This document shows positions 34,818 through 45,798 of a stretch of DNA of 64,000 nucleotides, in pieces. Under the pieces are notes generated by a model that was given only the letters and a program-made list of their open reading frames with translations, had not been told where the DNA came from and did not search any database. Positions within the stretch are counted from its first letter, which is position 1, and each line of letters begins with the position of its first letter. The position numbers and the translations under genes are program-made. The stretch is from Anaspis maculata (lineage: Eukaryota > Arthropoda > Insecta > Coleoptera > Scraptiidae), in the NCBI GenBank assembly GCA_949128115.1, contig OX421968.1, positions 54,143,423 to 54,207,422 of the forward strand, written 5' to 3'.

Positions 34818-35940
34818 ATACAGGTGTTTCAAAAATAAGTGCCATCCTTTCCACCCTAGATTCAGATTTCCAAGATATGAAGATTGTGCTATTTTTTTAT
34901 TTTTTAAAAGTGCCCCTGGAAAAGTTACAGGCCTTCAAAGTTCAATTTTTTAATTCGTTTTTTATTTATAACTTTTATAGGGCTGGGCTGATTTTGCTAA
35001 AATTTCAACCAGAGTATGCTGAAATACGTCTCTATTGAACAATGATAGCGTATTTGAACAAAAGTTCCCAGTGGCGTAGATAGTGGGGGGTAGCTCCCTT
35101 TGTTCCCCCCACTTTCTACGCCCCTGAAGATTTTCCAAAACTGATTACATTTTTAGATACCTTGTTCAATTTGCAAAAAAAAGTTACTCCTGCAAAATTT
35201 TGATTGGATCTCTATTCTCTATCTTCATTCTCGAGATATTTGGGTTTGAAACTTTGAAAAACATCTCGGAATCGCCACTCCAGGGCCCAAATTTTTTTTT
35301 TTTTAGAAAAATAAAAATTGAAATTCAAGAAAACTCATAATTTCTCAACTGAAATAAGTTTTTTAGGTGTTTTAAGTTGATAAACCACCATTTTTGCTGT
35401 GAGACATGGACTTTTTCAGGAAAAAACAATTTGAGCCCTGGAAAGTGGCGATTCCGATTTGTTTTTAAAAGTTTCAAACCCAAATATCTCAAAAATGAAG
35501 CCTCTAATCAATTCAATTCAATTCAATTCAACTTTATTAGTTCTGAGGAAAGCATTTTTTTGCAAGAGTAACTTTTTTTGAAAATTGAACAAGGAATCTA
35601 AAAATGTAATCAGTTTTGGAAAATCCTTAGGGGCGTAGAAAGTGGGGGGGGGGACGAAGGGAGCTAGCCCCACTATCTACGCCACTGGGAATTTTGTTTA
35701 AATACGCCATCATTGTTCAATAGAGACGTATTTCAGCATACTCTGGTTGAAATTTTACCAAAATCAGCCCAGCCCTATAAAAGTTATGAATAAAAAACGA
35801 AATAAAAAAATTGAACTTTGAAGACCTGTACCTTTTTTCAGGGGCACTTTTGAAAAATAAAAAATAGCACAATCTCCATATTTTGAAAATCTGAATCTGG
35901 GGTGGAAAGGGTGGCACTTATTTTTGAAACACCCTGTATA
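34818..35940. mobile_element. Foldback element, 1.12 kb
   Basis: ACAGGTGTTTCAAAAATAAG pairs with CTTATTTTTGAAACACCCTGT. Arms of ~500 bp include CCAGTGGCGTAGATAG and its mirrored copy. Its right terminus overlaps the left terminus of the next element in TATA at 35937-35940. Confidence 0.9.
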
Positions 35941-36985
35941 CAGGGTGGTCCAGGTTATAGTAGCAATAATTCTCCATTCGATGGTCCATCAAAAACTAGG
36001 TCGACATGCATAATTTAATTTTTCTCCAAAACGCTTCCTAAGGGAGATATAGCCCTTCAAAGTTCAGTTTTTAAAATCATCTTTTTGCAATATCTCTCAA
36101 GTCATCAAAGCGATTTTTACCAAATTTGGTACAAATACTTATGAAATAAATACCCATCACTTGACGTAGATAACTTTTCTCAAAATTGTCCTGTAGCGTA
36201 GATACCGGGGAATTGCTCAACTTCTCCCACCCCATTTTCTACGCCACTGGATATTTAAAAAAATATATTTTTCTTCAATTCCTTGTTCAATTTAGAAAAA
36301 AAAAGTTACTCTAGTAAAATTTTGATTAGAGGCTTCATTTCAGAGATATTTGGGTTTGAAACTTTGGAAAACACCTCGAAATCGCGACTTTCAAAGGCCT
36401 AAAAACTAAAATCCAAGAAAACTCATGTTCCTCAACTGGAATAAGGTTTCTAGGTCGTTTAAGTTGATTTACTGCCATTTTTAGCTAAGAAACGAGGCGT
36501 TTTCGGAGAAAAGCCAATTTGAGCTCTGGAAAGTGGCGATTTCGAGATGTTTTCCAAAGTTTAAAACCCAAATATCTCAAAAATAAGGCCTCTAATCAAA
36601 ATTTTACAAGAGGAACTTTTTTTCTAAATTGAACAAGAAATTCAAAAAAAGCATAATTTTTCAAAAATATCCAGTGGCGTAGAAAATGGGGTGGGAGAAG
36701 TTGAACAATCCCCCGGAATCTACGCCACTGGACAATTTTGACAAAAGTTATCTACGTCAAGTGATGGGTATTTATTTCGTAAGTATTTGTACCAAATTTG
36801 ATCAAAATCGCTTTGATGACTTGAGAGTTATTGCAAAAAGAAGATTTTAAAACCTGAACTTTGAAGGGCTGTATCTCTCTTAGGAAAGCGTTTTTGAAAA
36901 AAATTAAATCATGCATGTCGACCTAGTTTTCGATGGACTATCGAATGGTGAATTATTGCTACTATAACCTGGACCACCCTGTATA
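35937..36985. mobile_element. Foldback element, 1.05 kb
   Basis: Perfect termini TATACAGGGTGGTCCAGGTT and AACCTGGACCACCCTGTATA. The arms pair almost completely. The centre has CTACGCCACTGGATA and its inverse. A 350-bp deletion derivative lies at 49976-50326. Confidence 0.93.
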
Positions 36986-37657
36986 CAGACTCGTACATAT
37001 TTCAAAATGCTATGCATACAGTTACAAATAACCGGTCACAATTGGAATTTTTAACCGGTCAAAATTGTCCGCAGTTGACCGGTTAAGAACCAGTCAAACC
37101 GGTTAATCGGTCAATCCGGTTAACCGGTTATGGTTCGGTTATTTTGTAACCGGTCAATATTTTCTTGACCGGTTAACCGGTCAATTTATTTTTTTCTGAC
37201 AGCACTAGTATGGTAAGGGGTAGACATAAGAGATCCATATGAACCACCTTTTTCAACACATGACATGTTACAGTCGTAGAAACTTATTGTAACTTATCAA
37301 GAAACAATTTATTTCTAATAGGGCTGAGCAGAAGTTGATAATTCATTGGAGGGTGAACGTCAGATTTTAGGGGTTGGTTCGCAAGAAATAAGTGATCAGC
37401 ACCACTTTGAACATACCGTGTCAGAAATCCCAAAAAATTTCCCGTTTATTTTGGTCGTTATTCAACTTTGAATTTTCAGTCATTTTTTGAAATGCTAGGG
37501 GTGGTTCTAAAAATAGGGGTCTATGAGATATTTTGACCAGCTCCAAGTTATGGCAAGTGATAACCTAGGGCAAGGGCAGGGGCTATCCCCTGGCAAGGGG
37601 ATAACCCTAGAACCACCTCGTGGCGTCAAAATAGATCCATATTTTGCTCATTGACGC

Positions 37658-38719
37658 CAGACTTGGGTCGAATCCCGAAAAAAAGTATTCGAATACGAAT
37701 CCCGAAACCCGATGCAAGAAAAGGATTCGAATCCAGAAGATTCGAATACTGACTCTCGAAAGTATTCGAATACTGAGTATTCGAATCCATGTATTCGATA
37801 TTCGTAAAAATGAATACCGATTCAGAATACCCACGTAGATTTACCTGTTTACGTACTTCATTAAGCTGTACTGGCTTGAAAGTACTTATTCCGCAAACAA
37901 AAATATCAATAAACATAATTTCAATGAAAAAAGTCGGTATGAATCTAAAGAAAATTCTGATTTGGAGAAAAGTTCAATCTAATGAAAATTTAAATGATAA
38001 AATAAAAATTTGGAACTCAGGCCTCAGGGAACAAGAAAAAATCTAATCCAATAAACGTTGAGCATAAACAAAATCGAAAATTCAAAAACAAAAACAGAAC
38101 AAAATCTAAAATCGTCACTCATTTTTTTTTTTGTTAAATTGATCATTCAATTGCTTATGCACAAAGGTCGATGGGTGTGTGTGCGAAGGGGAAGTGAGCA
38201 ATAGAAAAAACTCGTGCTATTTTGTTTCAAAAACAAATCTTCAAAACCGAGTTCAAAACTGCGCAGTTCTGGCAAATCGTTATTTTGAAATTCACCCTAT
38301 TATTGTTATTGTAGGTACTCAGGTACTTGCTTTTCTTAGATTATCAGAATCCATGATTCATGGATTCGAAGTTAGAATCCAGGGATTCAAAATAAGAATC
38401 CATGGATTCGAAACTAGAATCCTTTGAATCCATGGATTCTTTTCCAAACTGGGATTCGAATACCAATACTCTTTTCTTTGCTGGAGAATCCAGGGATTCG
38501 ATTATAGTAATCGAATACTTGAGTATTCGATTACTATGAATACTAGAATCCCGCAGAATAGTAGCTTGAATCCAGAATCCCGAATATCGGCAAAGAAAAA
38601 GTAGCTGCATGAATACGAATACAGAATTCATGGCTGGATTCGAATACGAATACGAATACCGTTGAAAGTAGCTTGAGTAGGATTCAAACTACTGGGTATT
38701 CGAATACTACCCAAGTCTG
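37658..38719. mobile_element. hAT-like nonautonomous element with ATTCGAAT motif arrays
   Basis: Perfect 11-bp inverted termini CAGACTTGGGT and ACCCAAGTCTG. Flanks ATTGACGC (37650-37657) and ATTGACGT (38720-38727) form an 8-bp target duplication with one mismatch. Subterminal regions are arrays of GTATTCGAATAC, GGATTCGAATCC and GAATCCATGGATTC. The left arm of the enclosing foldback (around 30860) shows the empty site. No transposase is present. Confidence 0.88.
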
Positions 38720-39007
38720 ATTGACGTCCATAATTGCAATGAATTAGTTCTGTGACTACCGGCATTCCACCCCCTCTTGGGGGTGAAGCGTTGAATTTAG
38801 AGGATTTCCGCAAGGATTAAGTTTGATCACCTCAACAAGGGCTACAACATATTGAAGTTTGAGCCAAATCCCCCGAGGAGCCAAATCCCATAAGAAATGT
38901 GCGGGGGGGGGTCCTTTCGGAAAACATCTCGAAAACACCACTTTCAAGTTCCTCAAAATTGAAATCCAAGAAAATTCATGATTTCTCAACCGAAATAAGT
39001 TCTCTAG

Positions 39008-39250
39008 GGGCCGTATTCATACCTCGCTTTTAAGCTAAAAGCGCTATTAGAGCGATGCGCATTTAGGGGCATTTCTCATATTTTAGTGTTCAAAAATACA
39101 TTATTGCGATTGGGAGCGATTGTATGTACTTAATTGCAATTAATTTGCGAGTTAATTTGTGTTTTTGAACACTGAAATATGAGAAATGCCCCTAAATGCG
39201 CATCGCCCTAATAGCGCTTTTAGCTTAAAAGCGAGGTATGAATACGGCCC
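39008..39250. mobile_element. 243-bp hairpin MITE
   Basis: Arms GGGCCGTATTCATACCTCGC... and complement pair over ~105 bp, including AGCTAAAAGCGCTATTAG. The centre is near 39120-39150. It is inserted in a foldback arm. A fragment of the same family lies at 34644. Confidence 0.92.
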
Positions 39251-40090
39251 GAAGGCTCTAATAAAAGTTTTGCAAGAGTTACTTTTTCTTCTAAATTGAA
39301 CATTAGAGTCAAAAATATGAACAATTCTTGAAAATTTTCAAGGGGGCAAAAAGAAGGGTGTCCCCTGTTATCTACGCCCCCGTATATTTTTCATAAAACG
39401 CGTTATTCTCGTTCGATAGAGACTCACTTATAACGTTGGTAAACTTTGGTTCAAGTTTGAACAAAATCGGTTGAACGGTTAAAAAGTTATGCTAAAAAAA
39501 CGATTGTTTATTGCCTACTTTGAAGGGCTATATCTCCGTTATTATGCACTTCTACAATATTTCTTCTCGGGAAAGCCCTTCATTCTTTATTCTCTATCAT
39601 CGCTCAAAATTATTATATCAAAACTGGACTAGCCTGTATACAGGATGTCCTGGAATAAGTGTTACAAAACTCACAGGGAGATAGAAAATTGAAAAATAAG
39701 AGGACTTTTCTTAATAAACATACCCTCGCAAACGTATAATAACGAAGATACAGGCCTTCAAAGTTGTTTTTTGAAAATAGTTTTTTTCTGCGTTACTTTT
39801 GAACCGTTCAACCGATTTTATTCAAAGTCAAACCAAAGTTCACTAATACAGGTCTCTCTTGAACAATGATAACGCATTTCATCAAACATTTTCAGGGGCG
39901 AAGATATCAGCTCAACAAAAAAAAACTTTTTTCCTGTTGCCCTGGATATCTTTGCGGATTTTTATATTTTCGAGTCCACAGCTTTCGAACATATTCATGA
40001 AAGTGCTGAATTGGCTCTGGTTTTTAAGATTTTGGCGTATTTTATATTTTAAATAATTAGCAGCTCAAATCGGCTCTTTAGAACACGAAT

Positions 40091-40208
40091 GGTGGATTCA
40101 TGCATAGAAATTTAAAATTTAACATTCAATTTTATTTACATAAAAAACCAATGGGTAAATACTTGAATGTTGAATCTTAAATTTTTAATTTCCATGCATG
40201 AATCCACC
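40091..40208. mobile_element. 118-bp hairpin
   Basis: GGTGGATTCATGCATaGAAA and complement pair over ~50 bp around an AT-rich loop. It lies at the edge of a larger nested palindrome. Confidence 0.85.
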
Positions 40209-40666
40209 AGAATTATTATTAAAATGGTTGGTATCTAAAGTGCTCGCCAATTGAAATGGTCCACCCAAAAAAATTAGCCACATTCAAAGTGACATAACTC
40301 TTGAATAAATAGACTATTTCGAATCGTTTTATGTTTTCTGATTAGCTCACGGATTGGATTACAACATGTCATGGGTGGTTTTTGTTACAGGTGTTTCGTA
40401 TCAATCATACAGGGCGCTCAATCAGGTACTGCAAAAATGGAAAAGTTTCAACTGGTCCCATTTCACAAAAAATGGTTTTTGGTTTTTTCCAAGTGTTTTA
40501 GGAAAGATGTTGTTCCGATACCTTGAGGTAATCTTCAAAATTTTGAGTCTATCTTCTCCAGTTACACAGTGATTTCAAAAATGCAACCTTCTGGTCTGGC
40601 ATTTATATCTATTCCAATTGTGGGTCGATTTTGGAAAACAAGAACTCTTGTTGAAGCTTAAGAGTC

Positions 40667-41292
40667 CTCTGTACTCAAGTGGTTCCAACTAAAATGCTTC
40701 TAAATCGAAGCCGGTGATTTTCTTTGAACTGGCATTTGGAGATTCCACTTCATATCTCTATATAAACATGTGACCGGAAAAAAATCCGAGAAAAACCGAT
40801 CACAGCCGAAGATAGTCAAATCTTACGCGCGCCACCCTAGGGCCTTTATTTGACTTGAAACAATAATTGTTTTTTCAGGGTGGACTCTCAACAGTATTCT
40901 GCACAATCGTACCGGGTGGTTTTTCAGTAAAAAAATTTCAGCTGAAGATATGGAGCTCCAAATTTTTGAGCATTTTTTTAACAATTTTCACAGCCAAATA
41001 ACTTCGGCTTCAGATATTTTATTGAAAAATCACCCGGTGCGTTGGTGCAGAATACTGTAGAGTCCACCTTGGAAAAAAGAATTTTCTTCCAAGTCAAATA
41101 AAGGCCCTAAGATGGCGCCCGTAAAATTTGACTATCTTCGACTGTGATCGGCTTTTCTCGGATTTTTTCCCTTTCACATGTTTTTATGGAGATATGAAGT
41201 ATAATGACCAAATACCAGTTGGAAGAGAATAACCGCCTTCGATTTAGAGGCCTTTTAGTCGGAGCTGCTTTAAGCGTACAGAGGACTCTTAA
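40667..41292. mobile_element. Palindromic element, ~626 bp
   Basis: CTTAAGAGTCCTCTGTAC and its complement end it. The arms pair through GATCACAGCCGAAGATAGTC and GGCCTTTATTTGACTTG to a centre near 40980. Confidence 0.88.
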
Positions 41293-41762
41293 GACTCAGA
41301 TGAGAAGGTTCAAGGATCGGAACTGACTGGAAACAAAAATTTTGAAAAAGCGAAGGAATCAAAAGTGACCTGAATATGAAGCACCCTAGAAATCAGGTTC
41401 AGGGAAAAAACTAATTAAAAATCAACTTGCTTCCAAACAGACTTTTATTTCCGAACATTTTGAGGTATTTTCCGATTTTAAGTGATGAAAATTGTCGATG
41501 CGGGACCCATTTTACAAATTCGCTTTTCAGAATTTAATACCGGACCTTCCTCGACTGAAAATGCACGTAACCTGGGCTACCTTATTATTGTCGAATGTTC
41601 CCTTCACATTTAAAGAGATAGGCACCAGTTCTGATCTTCGTAACCCAGGTTACGTCTATTTTTAGGTGAAAAACGTCCAGAATTTTTCGTTGGAAGCATC
41701 CATTTCTGATTTGGATTCATTGCCACAATTTTTTTCCCCATAAAAATGGGAAATACCTCAAA

Positions 41763-43817
41763 ATGTTCAGAAAGAATGGTTTGTTTGAAGACAAGTTGTT
41801 ATTTGTCAATGCGGTCAATGCGGCTGATGCCTCGCAGCTGTCCTCCCCTCCTGTTCCGTTTCTGCCTGGTTCTGGCTCCATTCTGCGACCTGGCCCTTTT
41901 GTCTCCTGCTACTACCAGAACGTCAGGGGGTTGTGCTCGAAGGTTTCTGAGTTGTCTCGGTCGGTATCGTCGATGTCTCACATTGACGTGTTTGTCTTGA
42001 CTGAAACTTGGCTCAATGATGGCGTATGTGATGGCGAGCTGTTTGATCTGCGTAGCTTTTGTGTTTTCAGGTGCGACAGGGATTTTTCATCTACTGGATC
42101 TTCAAGAGGTGGTGGTGTGCTGCTGGCTGTGGGCAGTAACCTGGGCTCATCGGTGATTAATATAAAATCTCTTGATTTCTTTCCTCAGGAATTGTTCTTT
42201 GTTGACATCCTGGGGGTCAAGATTAAGGTCAATTTCCGTACTGTTTACATTATTGTGATCTACATTCCCCCATCTACTGCTCCCCATCATTATGTTGCCC
42301 TCTTTGATTGTATTATGTCTTTACCATTCCTCAGCGGCACCGAGGAATTGGTCATTCTGGGTGATTTCAACATTCCCGAATACTCTGAGGACACTCCGTC
42401 CTTGAAGCGTGTCGCGTCCGACAATCTTGTTAGTTTTTTTGACTTTGAGCAATACAACACCGTTCGGAATGACATGGATAGGACGCTGGACTTGGTTTTT
42501 TCCAATACGGTGTTGCGGGTTTCTGAGTCTGCCATTGCTGTTTTGCCTCAGGATAGCCATCATCCGGCCCTGGATGTGCTGTTGTCCGTCAGTCTTGCGA
42601 GAAGTAGGAGTCCGATCGGCGTGGGCAAAGGTGAGTTCAACTTCAGAAGGGGTAACTATGCTGCGCTTTACTCCGATCTCGCTTTGGTCGATTGGACTTT
42701 TCTTTGCGGATTGAAGGACGTTGACACTGCTGTTGAGGCTTTTTATTCCAAACTGTATACCTTGTTTGATAAGCACATACCTTTTAAGAGGCAGCCAACC
42801 CGCAAATATCCACCATGGTTTAACAACAGAATTATCTCTTGCATTAGACGGAAGGACAGGGCGTGGAGGGGGTTTTTGAGGGGCGGGAATGATGCTGACC
42901 TGGCTCGCTTTAGGGAGTTGCGTGGGCTTCTCAAGCGTGAAATCGACATCAGCTATAAGAGCTACCTCATCCGTATCGAGAGGGACATCGTCCATAATCC
43001 GTCAACCTTCTGGAAAAACATCAACTCTAGAAGGCAGTGTGGAGACATTCCACCAGTGATGGTTCACGATGGCGTCGAGTACAATACGCCTCAAGGCATC
43101 GCTGACGCTTTTGCGGCGCGGTTTTCCTCCGTTTTTGTGAGCCCCTCCTATACATCGCCTCGACGGCCTGCGTGCGCATTCCCTGAGTCCGGTGGTTTGT
43201 TGATTGTCAGTGTGATAGGTGAGGGTGACGTTCTTGATGCTTTGAGAAAACTTAAGGCCGGAATGACAACTGGTCCCGATTCTGTGCCTGCCTTCCTCAT
43301 TAGGGACTGCTCCTCAGTTTTCGTGAGGCCTCTGACCGACATGTTCAATCTGATATTGAGAACATCCATATTCCCTAAAATATGGAAACGTACACGTATT
43401 TGTCCAGTTCATAAGAAAGGCAATAAAAATGAAATGTCAAATTATAGACCAATCTCCCTCTTGAGCAACTTCAGTAAGGTCTTTGAGACTGTGCTGCATT
43501 CCTTTCTCTATAATCATACCTCCAGGTTGTTGTCTCCAAATCAGCATGGTTTTGTTAGGGGACGCTCAACTGCGTCCAATCTCATGTGTAAGACCCAGTT
43601 CATCGGTGGTGTGCTTGATTCTGGTGGTCAGGTGGACGTTATTTACACCGATTTTTCAAAAGCTTTTGATACCCTGGACCACGACACTTTACTGCATAAG
43701 TTATCTGCCTTTGGCTTGTCCCCTTCGTTGGTCAGGCTCTTGAAATCATACTTATGTGACAGACACCTGTTTGTCCAGCATAACGGTTGTAGGTCTATAT
43801 ATATGCTGACGACATAG
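41763..43817 (+). pseudogene. Jockey-like LINE ORF2: endonuclease and N-terminal reverse transcriptase
   Basis: 684 codons. Residues ~48-270 form an APE-type endonuclease: NVRGL (N53), LTETWL (E81), LGDFN (D201, N203) and QDSHHPAL (D264, H266). Residues ~510-680 begin the reverse transcriptase: RICPVHKKGN, SNYRPISLLS, HGFVRGRST and YTDFSKAFDTLDH with the first catalytic Asp. The frame then breaks at a deletion that removed the conserved TSGVPQGS-type region. ORF1 and the 5' UTR are absent, so the element is 5' truncated. It nicks genomic DNA and copies its RNA in active relatives; this copy cannot. Confidence 0.92.
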
Positions 43818-44677
43818 TAGCTAATCTATCTGTGAAACATTTATTATATGCCGATGATCTGAAGATATTTTGCAGAATTGATGATCGCGCCGACTGTCGG
43901 TTACTTCAGGCAAATCTTGACTTGGTTGATGAGTGGTGCAAAGCTAATTTTCTGTCACTAAATGCCTCGAAGTGCTACGTACAGTCTTACACTCGGAAGC
44001 GCAACCCAACTTTCTATGACTACAACCTGGGCGAGTACACTCTTTCCAGACCTGGCAGCGTGAGAGATCTTGGTGTTTGTTTTGACCCAGAGCTTTCCTT
44101 CAGAATGCACATAAACGATGTCGTCAAATCGGCGTTTAAAAGTCTGGGTTTTGTCATCCGAAACTCAAGGGACTTTGCGGATGTGGCTACGCTTCGTCTG
44201 CTGTACTGCACGTTTGTCAGGTCGAAGCTTGAGTATGCTTCTATTATTTGGAGCCCCCTATATAAGACTCATATTAACAGCCTGGAGAGAGTGCAGCGAA
44301 GATTTTTGAAATTTCTGTCCTTCAGGTTGGACAGTGTCTATCCTCCTAGGGGTTTCCCTAACAGTGAGCTGCAGAACAGGTTCCACTTACAGAGTTTGAA
44401 CAATCGCAGGGCTGCCCACTCCGTTATTTACCTGCACAAGATTCTTTTTGGGGGAGTTGACTGCGCTGAGATTCTGAGCAGGATTGACTTTCGCGTGCCT
44501 GGTGCTCATTTGAGATCAAAAGCTCTGTTTCTGCTGCCTTTTGCCAGAACAAATCTTATGGCATCTTCTCCTCTCAGCAGGATGTGCTCAAATCACAGCT
44601 TGATCGAGAATGAAGTCGACATCCTGTTCTGCACTCCTGCTTCTGTATATGCTGCCTTCTCTAAACTCGACCTGTAA
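43802..44677 (+). pseudogene. Same LINE: rest of reverse transcriptase and C-terminal domain
   Basis: A shifted frame resumes with YADDIVANLSVKHLLYADDLKIF, containing the catalytic YADD box, then WCKANFLSLNASKC and a thumb/C-terminal region (LERVQRRFLKFLSFRL...YPPRGFP). It ends at 44677. The shift relative to the first part comes from the deletion near 43795. It is followed by a (TAA)n tail. Confidence 0.9.
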
Positions 44678-44709
44678 TTGGGCTCTGGCCTGTTGGTCGT
44701 TTTAATCAC

Positions 44710-44743
<34 letters not shown>
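44710..44743 (+). repeat. (TAA)n tail of the LINE
   Basis: Eleven or so TAA/AAT units end the element shortly after its stop codon, a 3' tail type seen in I/Jockey-group LINEs. Confidence 0.85.
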
Positions 44744-45281
44744 TTGTTTAATACCTTCCCTAAACCGGATCTCTAGCAAGTTTGTCATTTGAGTCACTTT
44801 TGATTCAATCCCTTTTCCAGAATTTCCATCTAAAGTCAGTTCTGATCCTCGATCCTTCTGACCTGAGCCTTCAGCTTCAACAAGAGCCCTCATTTTCCAA
44901 AATTGGCCAACAACGAATAAAGTTATTCCTGCAAAACTAAAAGGTTACACTTTTGAGATCACCCTGTAATTAAAGCAGATAGGCAAAAAATTTTGAAAAC
45001 GATTCGAGTTATGGTTATAATAACTCTCCTGAAACACTTGGAGAAAACCAAAAATCATTTTTTGTGAAATGGGACCAGTTCAAACTTTTCCATTTTTGCG
45101 GTACCTGATTGAGCGCCCTGTTTAATTGATACGAAACACCTGTACATAAAAACGGCCCACGACATGTTGTAGTCCAATATGTGAGCTAATTAGAAAACAT
45201 AAAACGATTCAAAATAGTTCATTTATTCAAAAGGTATGACACTTTGAATGTGACTGTATTTTTTGGGTGGACCATTTCAAT

Positions 45282-45741
45282 GGGGAACTATAGTGGCAAA
45301 CGCCTGAAGTAATGGCGCCCGTGTTCCATGCACCCCAGCTATTATCATCAGTGTCATTTTAAGCGTACATAACCTCAACTTTGTAATTGTCATTTCATTT
45401 TCATTTGTCATTGTCAGCACTCAGCATAAGAACCAGCGGTTTGCGTTACTTCGTGAGTTCGAGAGTAGAAACGCCGACAAGCCAAAAATCGCGGTAAAAA
45501 AATTGGTAGTGACGTGTTGTGTATCAGGCTGCCACAGTTCCAAAGAACCATACCTTTGCAGTTTGCACTAGCTCTTTTTTATTCCCTCTCAGTGGGGCTT
45601 CCTCCCCGCCTCAACTCTTCTTTGAGCACTTTCCACTTTCCGTACATTTGTTTGCATTTCTTTGAGGTTATGTACGTTAACTGTCAATATGGGTGCATGG
45701 AACACGTCGCCCTCTACAATCCGTTTTGCCTATAGTTCCCC
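45282..45741. mobile_element. 460-bp insertion with GGGGAACTATAG termini
   Basis: Perfect inverted ends GGGGAACTATAG / CTATAGTTCCCC. It is flanked by AT on both sides (45280-45281, 45742-45743). The opposite foldback arm (40240-40262) preserves the uninterrupted site, showing a 2-bp AT duplication. The interior has short GTCATT repeats and no protein. Confidence 0.82.
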
Positions 45742-45798
45742 ATTGGCGAGCACTTTAGTTGAAATCCGCTTTCTGCGCATTGATTTCGCGACTAAATA

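Larger units (their letters stand above)
31929..37207. mobile_element. hAT-like element with AACCGGTT motif arrays, hosting foldbacks
   Basis: Ends TAGTGCTATCA and TGACAGCACTA are inverted repeats. Subterminal zones 31938-32100 and 37030-37195 are dense in the self-complementary word AACCGGTT and its half TAACCGGTCA. Flanks GTATAGGG and GTATGGTA could be a degraded 8-bp target duplication (5 of 8). At least four foldbacks inserted between the ends. Confidence 0.65.
30687..38913. mobile_element. Foldback nested in the 30.3-39.6 kb element
   Basis: GGACCCCGCACATTCCTTATG on the left matches the complement at 38885-38913. Arms continue through the CTACAACATATTGAA, 'GGTCTATGAGATATTTTGACC' and GAGGGTGAACG blocks (left to ~31150, right from ~37335). 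Both arms were later interrupted. Confidence 0.82.
30300..39640. mobile_element. 9.3-kb foldback complex, outermost arms
   Basis: CAGGGTGGTCCAGTTTTTGA (left) pairs with a decayed complement ending in ACTGGACTAGCCTGTATA (right). The arms carry ATAACGGAGATATAGCCCTT, the 'GAACCGTTCAACCGATTTTG' block and the GGGGCGTAGATAAT core. The arms are separated by about 8 kb of nested insertions. Confidence 0.82.
40235..45760. mobile_element. Nested palindrome with LINE in its centre
   Basis: AAAGTGCTCGCCAATTGAAA at the left and ...ATTGGCGAGCACTTT at the right. Inner termini CAGGTGTTTCGTATCAAT (40388) and complement (45145) mark a second nested element. Left arm to ~41400, right arm from ~44790. The right arm contains a 460-bp insertion whose empty site is visible in the left arm. 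Confidence 0.83.

Noticed and set aside
37607..38813. Several open frames rich in Ile/Arg/Ser or Phe/Glu/Ser/Met
   Set aside because: They translate the ATTCGAAT and GAATCCATGG word arrays in different phases; no gene.
42321..42995. 224-codon minus-strand frame
   Set aside because: It is antisense to the LINE endonuclease/RT frame, which has clear domain motifs.
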